Source of the DNA: Cupriavidus nantongensis
GTDB taxonomy: Bacteria > Pseudomonadota > Gammaproteobacteria > Burkholderiales > Burkholderiaceae
Reading direction: 5' to 3'
Assembly: GCF_001598055.1 (NCBI RefSeq)
Contig: NZ_CP014844.1
Coordinates: 1,364,001-1,428,000 of the forward strand
Length of the DNA stretch: 64,000 nt
Shown: positions 50,545-59,035 of the stretch, in pieces
Layout: each line of letters starts with the position of its first letter
Position numbering within the stretch: position 1 is the stretch's first letter
Notes under the pieces: model-generated
The model's input: the letters and a program-made list of their open reading frames with translations, nothing else
Databases searched by the model: none
What the model was told of the DNA's origin: nothing
Position numbers and translations under genes: made by a program

Positions 50545-50814
50545 TGCGGAGATTCGTCGGATCACGGTGTTAGCGTTGTGAGCGTGTGGGCTTGCCTGGG
50601 ATTGCCTGCCGGCGCCAGGGGCCGGCAGCCAGGATGGGTTCGCAAAGGATTGCCATGATAGAGGAAACCCATCTGCCAAAGTTCCTAAATCTTGTTACCC
50701 ATTCTTCTAAAGCCCGGCCGACACGCCACCGCCTGCGCGAAGTGATCCCGGCGCGCGCAGGAATGTTCTGACCCGGGCTCCGGCGGCGAAGCCGTGCCCG
50801 AGGCCGCGGCGGTT

Positions 50815-51702
50815 TCAGGCCACGCGCGACGGCATCGCGCGCGTAAAGCGCAGCAGTTCGTCGAGCAGGCTGTTCAGGTCGTGCCGCAGCTTGGCAAAGC
50901 CGGCGGTATGCGTGAGGCCGGCCTCGTCCATGTAGAGCTTGCGGTTGACCTCCAGCTGCAGGCTGTGGCGGCCGGCCTGCGGCTGTCCGACCACGCGCAC
51001 GATCTCGACGCCCTTGTACGGGTGGTTGCGCCAGACCTCGTAGCCCATCTCCTTGAGCAGCCCCTCGACCCGGTCGGTAAAGCGCTTGTCGCAGGTGGTG
51101 CCGTCGCGGTCGCCGACGACGAAATCCGGATGCTCCAGTCCGGGGAATTCGGTCGCGAACGGCGCGGCGTGGCTGGGCATCGAGTGGCAGTTGATATGCC
51201 AGGCGCTGCCATGGCTGGCGACGGCACGCTCGGCCAGCTTCTGCAGCTGCGCGTAGTAGGGCAGGTAGCAGCGCTCGATGCGCGCCTGCACCTCGGCCAC
51301 GCTCAGCTTGCGGTCGTAGATCGCTTCGCCGGTGTCGAGCACGCGCCAGACCAGGCCCTTGCCCAGCCGGGTCTTGGCCGTCTCCTGTTTCGCACCGGGC
51401 CAGGGCGCGTCGAGCAGCGCTTCGTCGATTTCCTCGAGCGCGCGGTTGGCGTCGAGGTAGCTGCGCGGAAAGCCCGCGCACAGCAGCGGGATGCCGCGCG
51501 CCGGGGCGCCGGCGTAGAGCTCGTCGACAAAGGTGTCCTCGGCCTGGCGCAGCAGCGGCAGCGGCAGCGCGGGATCGGGGCGGAAGTCCGTCGGGTAGGT
51601 GGTCGCGCTGTGCGGCGAGTCCAGGAAAAGCGCCGCGGGCTCGCCCTCGGGCTGGTACAGGCAGAACGGACTGTCCGCGCTGGTTCGGTCGGTGTCGGTC
51701 AT
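50815..51702 (-). CDS. N-formylglutamate amidohydrolase family protein
   Basis: A 295-residue hydrolase of the HutG/FGase family, which would release formate from N-formylglutamate or act on a similar formyl/acyl amino acid. Motifs are FLDSPHSATTYPTDF near the N-terminus, GFPRSYLDANRALEEID, WHINCHSMPSHAA (metal His) and HSLQLEVNRKLYMDE (Glu). No hut genes are near, so histidine degradation is not implied by context. It ends a short minus-strand pair with the Bug protein gene upstream, 14 bases away. Confidence 0.88.
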   Translation of the reverse strand: MTDTDRTSADSPFCLYQPEGEPAALFLDSPHSATTYPTDFRPDPALPLPLLRQAEDTFVDELYAGAPARGIPLLCAGFPRSYLDANRALEEIDEALLDAPWPGAKQETAKTRLGKGLVWRVLDTGEAIYDRKLSVAEVQARIERCYLPYYAQLQKLAERAVASHGSAWHINCHSMPSHAAPFATEFPGLEHPDFVVGDRDGTTCDKRFTDRVEGLLKEMGYEVWRNHPYKGVEIVRVVGQPQAGRHSLQLEVNRKLYMDEAGLTHTAGFAKLRHDLNSLLDELLRFTRAMPSRVA

Positions 51703-51716
51703 GGTGTGCGGTGCGT

Positions 51717-52703
51717 TCAGTCGAGCGAGATCTTGGCGGCGGCGGCGACGCGCTTGTTCTTGGCCACTTCGCTCTTGATCTGCGCGGCAAAGTGCGCCGG
51801 GGTGTCGCCCACCGGCGTGGCGCCGAGCTTCTCCAGCTTGGCCTTGACTTCCGGCAGTGCCAGCACCTTGACCGCGGCGGCATGCAGCTTGTTCTGCAGG
51901 TCGGCCGGCAGGTTGGCCGGCGCGATCAGGCCGAACCAGGCGGCGTCGTTGACTTCGCCCAGGCCGAGTTCGGCAAAGGTCGGCACATTGGGCAGCGCGG
52001 CCACGCGCTTGGGTGCGGCCACCGCGAGCGCGCGCAGCTTGCCGCCCTCGATAAACGGCAGCGACGACGGCAGGTTGTCGAACAGCACCTGCACCTGGCC
52101 GGCCAGCGCGTCGTTCAGCGCCGGGCCCACGCCCTTGTACGGCACGTGCAGCAGGTCGGTCTTGCTGCTCAGCTTGAACAGCTCGCCCATCATGTGTGAA
52201 ACGCTGCCGTTGCCGGCCGAGCCATAGGCCAGCTTGCCGGGCTGCGCCTGCGCCAGCGCGATGAAGGCCTTCATGTCGGTGGCCTTGACCGACGGGTGGA
52301 TGCTCATCACGTTCGGCACCGAGGCGAGGTTGGTGATGGTGGTGAAGTCCTTGGTGGCATCGTAGGACAGGCGTGGGTACACCGCCGGGTTGATGCCGTG
52401 GGTCGAGGCCGTGGCGATGCCCAGCGTATAGCCGTCCGGCGCGGCCTTGGACAGGAAGGTGGTGCCGATGCTGCCGCCGGCGCCGCCGCGGTTGTCGACC
52501 ACCACGGCCTGGCCCAGCTGCTGGCCGAGCTTGTCGGCGACGATGCGCGCGACGATGTCGGTGGTGCCGCCGGCGGGGAACGGCACCACCAGCGTGATCG
52601 GCTTGGTCGGGTAGCCGGACTGGGCGGCGGCGCTGAACGACAGGCCGGTGGCAAGGGTGGCCGAGGCGGCGGCCAGGACGCGGAGCAGGTGGCGACGTTG
52701 CAT
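51717..52703 (-). CDS. Bug/TctC-family periplasmic binding protein
   Basis: A 328-residue tripartite tricarboxylate transporter-type binding protein. The signal peptide (MQRRHLLRVLAAASATLATG) has a twin-Arg and cleaves near AAAQ (residue 28). Then come the family motifs YPTKPITLVVPFPAGGTTDI, VVVDNRGGAGGSIGT and LAYGSAGNGSVSHMMGE. The frame is open upstream to 52949, but ATG 52703 gives the signal. No TctA/TctB membrane genes are near. It precedes the amidohydrolase gene and is divergent from a LysR gene. Confidence 0.9.
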   Translation of the reverse strand: MQRRHLLRVLAAASATLATGLSFSAAAQSGYPTKPITLVVPFPAGGTTDIVARIVADKLGQQLGQAVVVDNRGGAGGSIGTTFLSKAAPDGYTLGIATASTHGINPAVYPRLSYDATKDFTTITNLASVPNVMSIHPSVKATDMKAFIALAQAQPGKLAYGSAGNGSVSHMMGELFKLSSKTDLLHVPYKGVGPALNDALAGQVQVLFDNLPSSLPFIEGGKLRALAVAAPKRVAALPNVPTFAELGLGEVNDAAWFGLIAPANLPADLQNKLHAAAVKVLALPEVKAKLEKLGATPVGDTPAHFAAQIKSEVAKNKRVAAAAKISLD

Positions 52704-52758
52704 GGTCTTTGTGGCGAAAGGTATCAAGTAAGAGACAAAGGCGTTTTCACGATTCTGC

Positions 52759-52772
52759 TCGTGCAAGCACGA
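52759..52772. promoter_or_regulatory. Palindrome between divergent Bug and LysR genes
   Basis: TCGTGC-AA-GCACGA, a perfect 6-bp inverted repeat, 56 bases before the Bug gene start and 62 before the LysR start. It is a candidate operator for the neighbouring LysR protein. Confidence 0.45.
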
Positions 52773-52833
52773 CCCTCGCAAACGAAATAAAATCCCTAGC
52801 TCATTCCATTTGGTCGTGAAGTAGAGGTGATTT

Positions 52834-53742
52834 ATGCGACGCCTATGTCCGTCGCTGACCGAGTTGCACGCCTTCGAGGCGGCGGCGCGACACAACAGCT
52901 TTACCGTAGCCGCCCGCGAGCTGCATGTCACGCAGGGCGCGGTCAGCAAGCAGGTGCGCAGCCTCGAGGCCTACCTTGGGGTCGAGCTGTTCCAGCGGGT
53001 GCGCCAGCGGCTGGTGCTGACCCCCGCGGGCGAGCGCTACCTCGAGCGCATCGGGCCCAGCCTGAACGAGCTGGAAGCCGCCACGGTGGAGCTGATGGCG
53101 GGGCAGGGGCGGGGCGGCGTGCTGCATATCGCCAGCATGCCGACGCTGGGCGCCAAGTGGCTGATCCCGCGCCTGCCGCAGTTCTTCGCGCGCCATCCGG
53201 AGGTGACGCTGGAGTTCGTGCCGCATGCGCAAGGCTACGATTTTTCCGAGCCGGAGCTCGATGCCGCGATCCGCTTCGGCGATGGCGTCTGGCCCGGCAG
53301 CCTGGCCGACTACATGACCGGCCGCGAGGTGTTGCCGGTATGCCGGCCCGGCCTGCTGGCGGCCGAGCCCGATGGCGTCGCGCCGACGCCGGCGGCGTTG
53401 CTGCGCTATCCGCTGCTGCACCACACCACCGTGCCCGAGGCCTGGCCCGACTGGTTCGCCACGCTCGGCCTGCCCACGCGCGACGCGTGGAGCGGGGCGC
53501 GCTTCGACCAGTTCTCGCTGCTGACGCAGGCGGCGCTGTCGGGGCTGGGCATCGCGCTGATCCCGCGCTGCCTGATCGAGGCAGAGCTGGCCAGCGGCGC
53601 GCTGGTGGTGGCGCATCCCGCGCAGGTGCTGGCCAAGAAGGGCTATTACCTTTGCTATCCGGAGCAGAAGCAGCACCTGCCGGCGCTGCGCACGTTCAGG
53701 GCGTGGGTGATGGAGGGGGCGGACCTGGCGCGGCCCGCCTGA
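52834..53742 (+). CDS. LysR-family regulator, GcvA-like
   Basis: A 302-residue regulator. The winged helix covers residues 1-65 (LTELHAFEAAARHNSFTVAA, ELHVTQGAVSKQVRSLEAYL), followed by the substrate domain with the GcvA-type phrase IPRCLIEAELASGALV. It is divergent from the Bug and amidohydrolase genes, which are its likely targets. Its stop is three bases from that of the next, convergent LysR gene. AGAGGTG precedes the ATG. Confidence 0.9.
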   Translation: MRRLCPSLTELHAFEAAARHNSFTVAARELHVTQGAVSKQVRSLEAYLGVELFQRVRQRLVLTPAGERYLERIGPSLNELEAATVELMAGQGRGGVLHIASMPTLGAKWLIPRLPQFFARHPEVTLEFVPHAQGYDFSEPELDAAIRFGDGVWPGSLADYMTGREVLPVCRPGLLAAEPDGVAPTPAALLRYPLLHHTTVPEAWPDWFATLGLPTRDAWSGARFDQFSLLTQAALSGLGIALIPRCLIEAELASGALVVAHPAQVLAKKGYYLCYPEQKQHLPALRTFRAWVMEGADLARPA

Positions 53743-53745
53743 ACG

Positions 53746-54654
53746 TCAGTCCACATCCGAGGTCAGCCGGCGCAACTGCTCCAGCAGCTTCGCTGCCGGC
53801 GCCGGCAGGATGCCGTGGCGTCGCCGGTACACTGCCAGCCGGCGCGGGGCCCGGGCGCCTTCGATGGGCAGCGGCAGGATCATGCCGGCCTTTTGCTCGG
53901 CCTCGTACATTGGCGCGGCCATCCAGCTGAGGAAGCCCGCGCGTGCCACCAGCGCCTTGAGCGCAATGATCGAGCGGGTTTCGGCGACGATGTCCGGCGG
54001 CGCCAGCCCGGCCCGCGCGAACAGCCGCTGCAGTTCGTCGAACGGCGCGGTGCCGCGCGGCGGCATGACCCAGCGGCAACCGGCCGTATCCGCGAGCCGC
54101 AGCGCCGGCCGGGCCATCAGTGCATGCCCGGCGGCGGCGACCACGAAGCTGCTGTCGCTCCAGGCCACATCCGCCACGGCGCAGATTTCCTCGTTTTCCG
54201 GCAGGGCGATGCCGATGGCCAGGTCGATCTCGCGCCGCAGCAGCGCATCGGCCAGGAAGTCTCCCACCCCTTCGACGATGCGCACGCGCAGCCCCGGCCA
54301 GCGTGCCAGCACCGCCTCGATCGCCTCCGGCAGCACCACGCTGGCGACGCTGGCCACGGCGCCCACGCGGATGGTGCCGGCGGCCAGCCCGCGCAGCGCG
54401 CGCACGGCCTCGGTGGCGTGCTCGGCCTCGTGGCGCAAGAGGTTGGCATGCGGCAGCAGCGCTTCGCCATAGGCTGTCAGCACCATGCCGGTGGCATAGC
54501 GCTCGAACAGCGGCGCATCCAGCTGGGCTTCCAGCCGCTGGATGGTACGGCTCAGGGCCGGCTGGGTCACGTTCAGCTGGGCGGCGGCGCGGCCCAGGCT
54601 GCCGTGTTCGCACACCGCGAGAAAGGCGAGGAGCTGGCGCAGATCGAGGGTCAT
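53746..54654 (-). CDS. LysR-family regulator of the benzoylformate cluster
   Basis: A 302-residue LysR protein. The N-terminal winged helix (LRQLLAFLAVCEHGSLGRAA, QLNVTQPALSRTIQRLEAQL) is followed by a substrate domain with GTIRVGAVASVASVVLPEAI. It is divergent from the benzoylformate decarboxylase gene with an inverted repeat between them, so it probably controls that operon. The frame runs upstream to 54879, but ATG 54654 is the family start. Confidence 0.9.
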   Translation of the reverse strand: MTLDLRQLLAFLAVCEHGSLGRAAAQLNVTQPALSRTIQRLEAQLDAPLFERYATGMVLTAYGEALLPHANLLRHEAEHATEAVRALRGLAAGTIRVGAVASVASVVLPEAIEAVLARWPGLRVRIVEGVGDFLADALLRREIDLAIGIALPENEEICAVADVAWSDSSFVVAAAGHALMARPALRLADTAGCRWVMPPRGTAPFDELQRLFARAGLAPPDIVAETRSIIALKALVARAGFLSWMAAPMYEAEQKAGMILPLPIEGARAPRRLAVYRRRHGILPAPAAKLLEQLRRLTSDVD

Positions 54655-54671
54655 GCCGAATCGTAATGACT

Positions 54672-54688
54672 TTGCCCCAAAACGGCAA
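54672..54688. promoter_or_regulatory. LysR-type operator before the decarboxylase gene
   Basis: TTGCC-CCAAAAC-GGCAA, a perfect 5-bp dyad of 17 bases with a T-N11-A core. It lies 18 bases from the LysR start and 76 before the decarboxylase start, as expected for an autoregulated divergent LysR system. Confidence 0.6.
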
Positions 54689-54763
54689 TTACAGGGCAAG
54701 GGTTGATTGTCCATACTGGCCGGCAAGCCTTGTTTCCTGATCCGCACTGGAGCTTCCGCCACC

Positions 54764-56377
54764 ATGAACAGTTCCGCCTTGCCTGCCACCTGCGCCGCAG
54801 CCACCACCGTGCGGACCGCGGTGCTGGACCTGCTGCGCGCGTTCGGCATGACCACCATCTTCGGCAATCCCGGCTCCACCGAGTTGCCGCTGTTCCTCGA
54901 TTTCCCCGACGACTTCCGCTACATCCTTGGCCTGCAGGAATCCGTGGTGGTGGGCATGGCCGACGGCTATGCGCAGGCCACCCGCAATGCGGCCTTCGTC
55001 AACCTGCACTCGGCGGCCGGTGTCGGCCATGCCATGGGCAGCATCTTCACCGCGCACAAGAACCGCACCCCGATGGTGATCACGGCCGGGCAGCAGGCGC
55101 GCTCGATCCTGCCGTTCGAGCCCTTCCTGTTCTCGGCCCAGGCCACCGAGCTGCCCAAGCCCTATGTGAAGTGGAGTTGCGAGCCGGCGCGTGCCGAAGA
55201 CGTGCCGCTGGCCATTGCCCGCGGCTACTACATCGCCATGCAGCCGCCGCGCGGGCCGGTGCTGATCTCGATTCCCGTCGATGACTGGGCCCGTCCATGC
55301 GAGCCGGTGCAGCCGCGCACGGTCAGCACGGAAAGCCGCGTACAGCCCGGGCTGCTGGCGCAGATCGGCGCGGCCCTGGATGCCAGCCGCCGGCCGGCGT
55401 TCGTGGTGGGCGCCGCGGTGGACCGCGATGGCGCCTGGGACGATGTGGTGCGCCTGGCGGAACGGCACCAGGCGGCGGTGTGGGTGGCGCCGATGTCGGG
55501 GCGCTGCGGCTTTCCGGAAGACCATCCGCTGTTTGCCGGCTTCCTGCCGGCGATGCGCGAGAAGATCGTCGGGCTGCTGACGGGCCACGACCTCGTGTTC
55601 GCGCTGGGCGCGCCGGCCTTCACCTATCACGTCGAGGGGTTTGGCCCCCATGCGCCAGCGGGGGCGCAGGTGGTGCAACTGATTGACGATCCGAATATCG
55701 CCGCATGGGCGCCGGTGGGCACTGCCGCAGTCGGCAGCATCCGCCAGGGCGTGGCCGACCTGCTGGCGCGCCCCGCGCCGCCGCGGCGCGAAGCCCCGCG
55801 CCCGCGCGTGCCGGCCCCGCGCGCCGAGCCCGGGGCGCGCGGCGCGCCGATCAGCGTCGCCTATGCCCTGCAGACCCTGGCCGAACTGCGCGGGCCCGAT
55901 TCCATCGTGGTCGAGGAAGCGCCCAGCGCGCGCCCGGTGATGCAACGCCACCTGCCCATCCTGCGCAGCGAGACCTTCTATACGATGTGCAGCGGCGGGC
56001 TTGGCTACGGCCTGCCCGCGGCAGTCGGCGTCGCGCTGGGCAAGCCGGGGCGCAAGGTGATCGGCCTGGTCGGCGACGGCTCCAGCATGTATTCGATCCA
56101 GGCGCTGTGGAGTGCCGCGCAACTCGGCCTGCCGATCACGTTCGTCGTGCTCAACAACCGGCGCTATGCCGCCCTGCAGGAATTTGCGCCGAGCTTTGGC
56201 TTTGGCAGCGGCGCTGCGCTGGTCGGCACGGCCTTGCCCGAGCTGGATTTCGTGTCGATCGCGCTCGGGCATGGTTGCGAGGCGGCACGGGTGACCGACG
56301 CCGCCGCATTGCGAGAAACGCTGGCGGCGGCCCTGCGGATGCGTGTGCCGACCGTGGTGGAAATCGAGGTGGCCTGA
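54764..56377 (+). CDS. mdlC: Benzoylformate decarboxylase
   Basis: A 537-residue thiamine-diphosphate enzyme that decarboxylates benzoylformate to benzaldehyde. Ser38 (FGNPGSTELP), Glu59 (LQESVVVGMADG) and His82 (NLHSAAGVGHAMG) match Pseudomonas putida S26, E47 and H70 with a constant offset of 12. His289 (GAPAFTYHVEG) is in the place of H281. The cofactor motif is LVGDGSSMYSIQALW followed by LNNRRYAAL. In-frame codons from 54707 precede it, but ATG 54764 fits the N-terminus. The match of active-site residues makes this function more likely than a general ThDP enzyme. Confidence 0.88.
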   Translation: MNSSALPATCAAATTVRTAVLDLLRAFGMTTIFGNPGSTELPLFLDFPDDFRYILGLQESVVVGMADGYAQATRNAAFVNLHSAAGVGHAMGSIFTAHKNRTPMVITAGQQARSILPFEPFLFSAQATELPKPYVKWSCEPARAEDVPLAIARGYYIAMQPPRGPVLISIPVDDWARPCEPVQPRTVSTESRVQPGLLAQIGAALDASRRPAFVVGAAVDRDGAWDDVVRLAERHQAAVWVAPMSGRCGFPEDHPLFAGFLPAMREKIVGLLTGHDLVFALGAPAFTYHVEGFGPHAPAGAQVVQLIDDPNIAAWAPVGTAAVGSIRQGVADLLARPAPPRREAPRPRVPAPRAEPGARGAPISVAYALQTLAELRGPDSIVVEEAPSARPVMQRHLPILRSETFYTMCSGGLGYGLPAAVGVALGKPGRKVIGLVGDGSSMYSIQALWSAAQLGLPITFVVLNNRRYAALQEFAPSFGFGSGAALVGTALPELDFVSIALGHGCEAARVTDAAALRETLAAALRMRVPTVVEIEVA

Positions 56378-56426
56378 GCCGCGGCACCGGACGACAGACC
56401 AAGTACCCCTTCCAGGAGACGAGACG

Positions 56427-57878
56427 ATGCAAAGCATCACCATGCTGATCAACGGCGAGCGCAGCCAGGCCGCCGACGGCGCCACCTTCGAGCGCCGCAA
56501 CCCGCTCGATCACAGCGTGGCCACGCGGGCGCCGGCCGCCACGGCCGCCGATGCGCTGGCCGCAGCCGACGCTGCCGCGCGCGCCTTCCCGGCCTGGCGC
56601 GACACCGGTCCGGGCCAACGGCGCGACTTGCTGATGGCCGCCGCGCAGGCGCTCGAAGGCAAGGCCGAAGCGCTCGCCGCCGCGATGGCGGCAGAGACCG
56701 GCGCGTCGGCGATGTGGGCCGGCTTCAATGTGCACCTTGCCGTCGGCATGCTGCAGGAGGCCGCCGCGCTGACCACGCAGATCAACGGCGAGGTGATCCC
56801 CTCTGACGTGCCGGGCAGCCTGGCCATGGCGGTGCGGCAGGGCGCGGGCGTGGTGCTGGGCATCGCGCCATGGAACGCACCGGTGATCCTCGGCGTGCGC
56901 GCCGTGGCCACGGCGCTGGCCTGCGGCAATACCGTCATCCTGAAGGGTTCGGAGGTCTGTCCGGCCACGCATGGCCTGATCGTCGATGCGCTGGCGGAAG
57001 CGGGTTTTCCGCCAGGCGTGGTCAACTTTGTCACCAACGCCCCGGCCGATGCCGCCGCGGTGGTCGAAACCATCATCGCCCACCCGGGCGTGCGCCGCGT
57101 CAACTTTACCGGCTCGACCCGCGTGGGGAGGCTGATCGCGCAGACCTGCGCGCGGCACCTGAAGCCCGCGGTGCTGGAACTGGGCGGCAAGGCCCCGCTG
57201 GTGGTGCTGGACGATGCCGACCTCGAGGCCGCGGTCGACGGCGCCATCTTCGGCGCCTTTGCCAACTCGGGCCAGATCTGCATGTCCACCGAGCGCATCG
57301 TGGTCGATGCCAGCATCGCGGACGCCTTCGTGGCGCGCTTTGCCGCGCGCGCCGACGCCCTGCCGCTGGCGGATCCGCGCACCGGCCCGGCGGTGCTGGG
57401 CTCGGTGGTCGACATCAGCACCGTCGAGCGCTGCAACGCGATGATCGACGACGCGCTGGCCAAGGGCGCGCGCCTGGTGTGCGGCGGCAAGGCGACCGGC
57501 ACGCTGATGCGGGCCACGGTGCTGGATCACGTGACCCCGGAGATGGAGATCTATCGCGAGGAATCGTTCGGGCCGGTCAAGGCAGTCGTGCGCGTGGACG
57601 GCGTGGAAGCGGCCATTGCCTGCGCCAACGATTCGGCCTACGGGCTGTCGGCGGCCGTGTTCGGCGCCGATGTGGCGCGCGCGCTGCGGGTGGCCGGCCG
57701 CATCGAATCGGGCATCTGCCACGTCAATGGCCCGACCGTGCACGACGAGGCGCAGATGCCGTTCGGCGGCGTCAAGGCGAGCGGCTATGGCCGCTTTGGC
57801 GGCAAGGCTGGCATCGATGCCTTCACCGAGCTGCGCTGGATCACGGTGCAGACCACGCCCCGGCAGTATCCGTTCTGA
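56427..57878 (+). CDS. Aldehyde dehydrogenase, benzaldehyde/vanillin type
   Basis: A 483-residue NAD(P)-dependent aldehyde dehydrogenase. The cofactor region is IAPWNAPVILGVRAVATALA, the general base Glu is in LELGGKAPLVVLDDADLEAA and the catalytic Cys in ANSGQICMSTERIV (about residue 287). The sequence leans to the salicylaldehyde/vanillin/benzaldehyde branch. Coming 49 bases after the decarboxylase, it would oxidise benzaldehyde to benzoate. CCAGGAGACG precedes the ATG. Confidence 0.88.
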   Translation: MQSITMLINGERSQAADGATFERRNPLDHSVATRAPAATAADALAAADAAARAFPAWRDTGPGQRRDLLMAAAQALEGKAEALAAAMAAETGASAMWAGFNVHLAVGMLQEAAALTTQINGEVIPSDVPGSLAMAVRQGAGVVLGIAPWNAPVILGVRAVATALACGNTVILKGSEVCPATHGLIVDALAEAGFPPGVVNFVTNAPADAAAVVETIIAHPGVRRVNFTGSTRVGRLIAQTCARHLKPAVLELGGKAPLVVLDDADLEAAVDGAIFGAFANSGQICMSTERIVVDASIADAFVARFAARADALPLADPRTGPAVLGSVVDISTVERCNAMIDDALAKGARLVCGGKATGTLMRATVLDHVTPEMEIYREESFGPVKAVVRVDGVEAAIACANDSAYGLSAAVFGADVARALRVAGRIESGICHVNGPTVHDEAQMPFGGVKASGYGRFGGKAGIDAFTELRWITVQTTPRQYPF

Positions 57879-57943
57879 GGATCGCCGCAGGGCGCACGGG
57901 CAGGCAGCACAGAAAAGAAAACAGAAGACAGGAGACAACCATC

Positions 57944-58933
57944 ATGCGATTCCCCCACCGTATTGCGCGCGCCCTTTGCGCCGCACCGTGCGCGCTGGGC
58001 CTGCTGGCTGGCGCGAGCGCGCCGGCCGCTGCGCAGGCGTGGCCGGACAAGCCGATCCGGCTGGTCGTCAACTTCCCGGCCGGCGGCGCCGCGGATACGC
58101 TGGCGCGCGGCATCGCGCCCGGTCTGTCGCAGGCGCTGAAGCGCCCGGTGGTGATCGACAACCGCCCCGGCGCCAACGGCATCGTTGGCGGCGATGCCGT
58201 GGCCAAGGCGCCGGCCAATGGCTATACCTTCCTGCTGACCTCGGGCGGAGCGGTGGCCATCGACCCCTTCCTCTACAAGAAGATGCCGTACGACCCGCTC
58301 GCGGACCTGACCCCGGTCGCGTCGGTGGCGCTGGTGCGGGTCTACCTGCTGGTGCATCCGTCGGTGCCGGCCAAGACGCTGGACGCGTTCATCGCCTATC
58401 TGCGGGCGCATCCGGGCAAGCTCAGCTACGGCTCGGCCGGCAACGGCAGCACGCCGCATATCGCTGCCGAGATGTTCAAGCGCGCCGGCAAGCTCGACGC
58501 CGTGCACGTGCCGTACAAGGGCGCCGCGCCGGCATTGAGTGACCTGCTGGCGGGACAGGTGCAGTTCATGTTCGATCCCGGCCCTGGCCTGCAGCACGTG
58601 GCCAGCGGCAAGCTCAGGCTGCTGGCGGTGGCCAGCGCGAAGCGCGCGGCGCAATACCCGGACGTGCCGACGCTGGCTGAAGCCGGCCTGCCGGAGGTGG
58701 ACGGCGACTCGACCTTCGGCGTCTATGCGCCCGCCGGCACGCCGCCGGAGATCGTCGAGCGCATGAACCGCGAGATCAACCGCACCCTCGCCGGCGCGCA
58801 GCTGCAGGAAAACGTCAACAAGCTGGGTGGCGCCGTGGCGCCGCTGAGCATCCAGGCGTTTGCCGAGCGGCAGAATGCGGATCGTGCGCGCTATGGCAAG
58901 TTCATCCGGCAGGCTGGGATTTCGGTGGACTGA
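57944..58933 (+). CDS. Bug/TctC-family periplasmic binding protein
   Basis: A 329-residue extracytoplasmic binding protein with a signal cleaved near AAAQA (residue 31). Family motifs are WPDKPIRLVVNFPAGGAADT, VVIDNRPGANGIVGGD and LSYGSAGNGSTPHIAAEM. It is third in the cluster with the decarboxylase and aldehyde dehydrogenase, 65 bases after the latter. It may bind an aromatic 2-oxo or hydroxy acid, but no membrane component is encoded nearby. GGAGACAACC precedes the ATG. Confidence 0.88.
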   Translation: MRFPHRIARALCAAPCALGLLAGASAPAAAQAWPDKPIRLVVNFPAGGAADTLARGIAPGLSQALKRPVVIDNRPGANGIVGGDAVAKAPANGYTFLLTSGGAVAIDPFLYKKMPYDPLADLTPVASVALVRVYLLVHPSVPAKTLDAFIAYLRAHPGKLSYGSAGNGSTPHIAAEMFKRAGKLDAVHVPYKGAAPALSDLLAGQVQFMFDPGPGLQHVASGKLRLLAVASAKRAAQYPDVPTLAEAGLPEVDGDSTFGVYAPAGTPPEIVERMNREINRTLAGAQLQENVNKLGGAVAPLSIQAFAERQNADRARYGKFIRQAGISVD

Positions 58934-58974
58934 GGCGAGAAGAGAACAACCAGGGAATTCGAATTGCGCTGGGG

Positions 58975-59011
58975 TGCTCCCTCTCCCGCAAGCGGGAGAG
59001 GGAGCAAAACC
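58975..59011. repeat. REP-like palindrome between convergent genes
   Basis: GCTCCCTCTCCCGCAAGCGG followed by GAGAGGGAGCAAAACC. A compact copy at the boundary of the Bug gene and the convergent VWA gene. Confidence 0.8.
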
Positions 59012-59035
59012 GGCAGGCGCTGGCAGTGACCAGCC

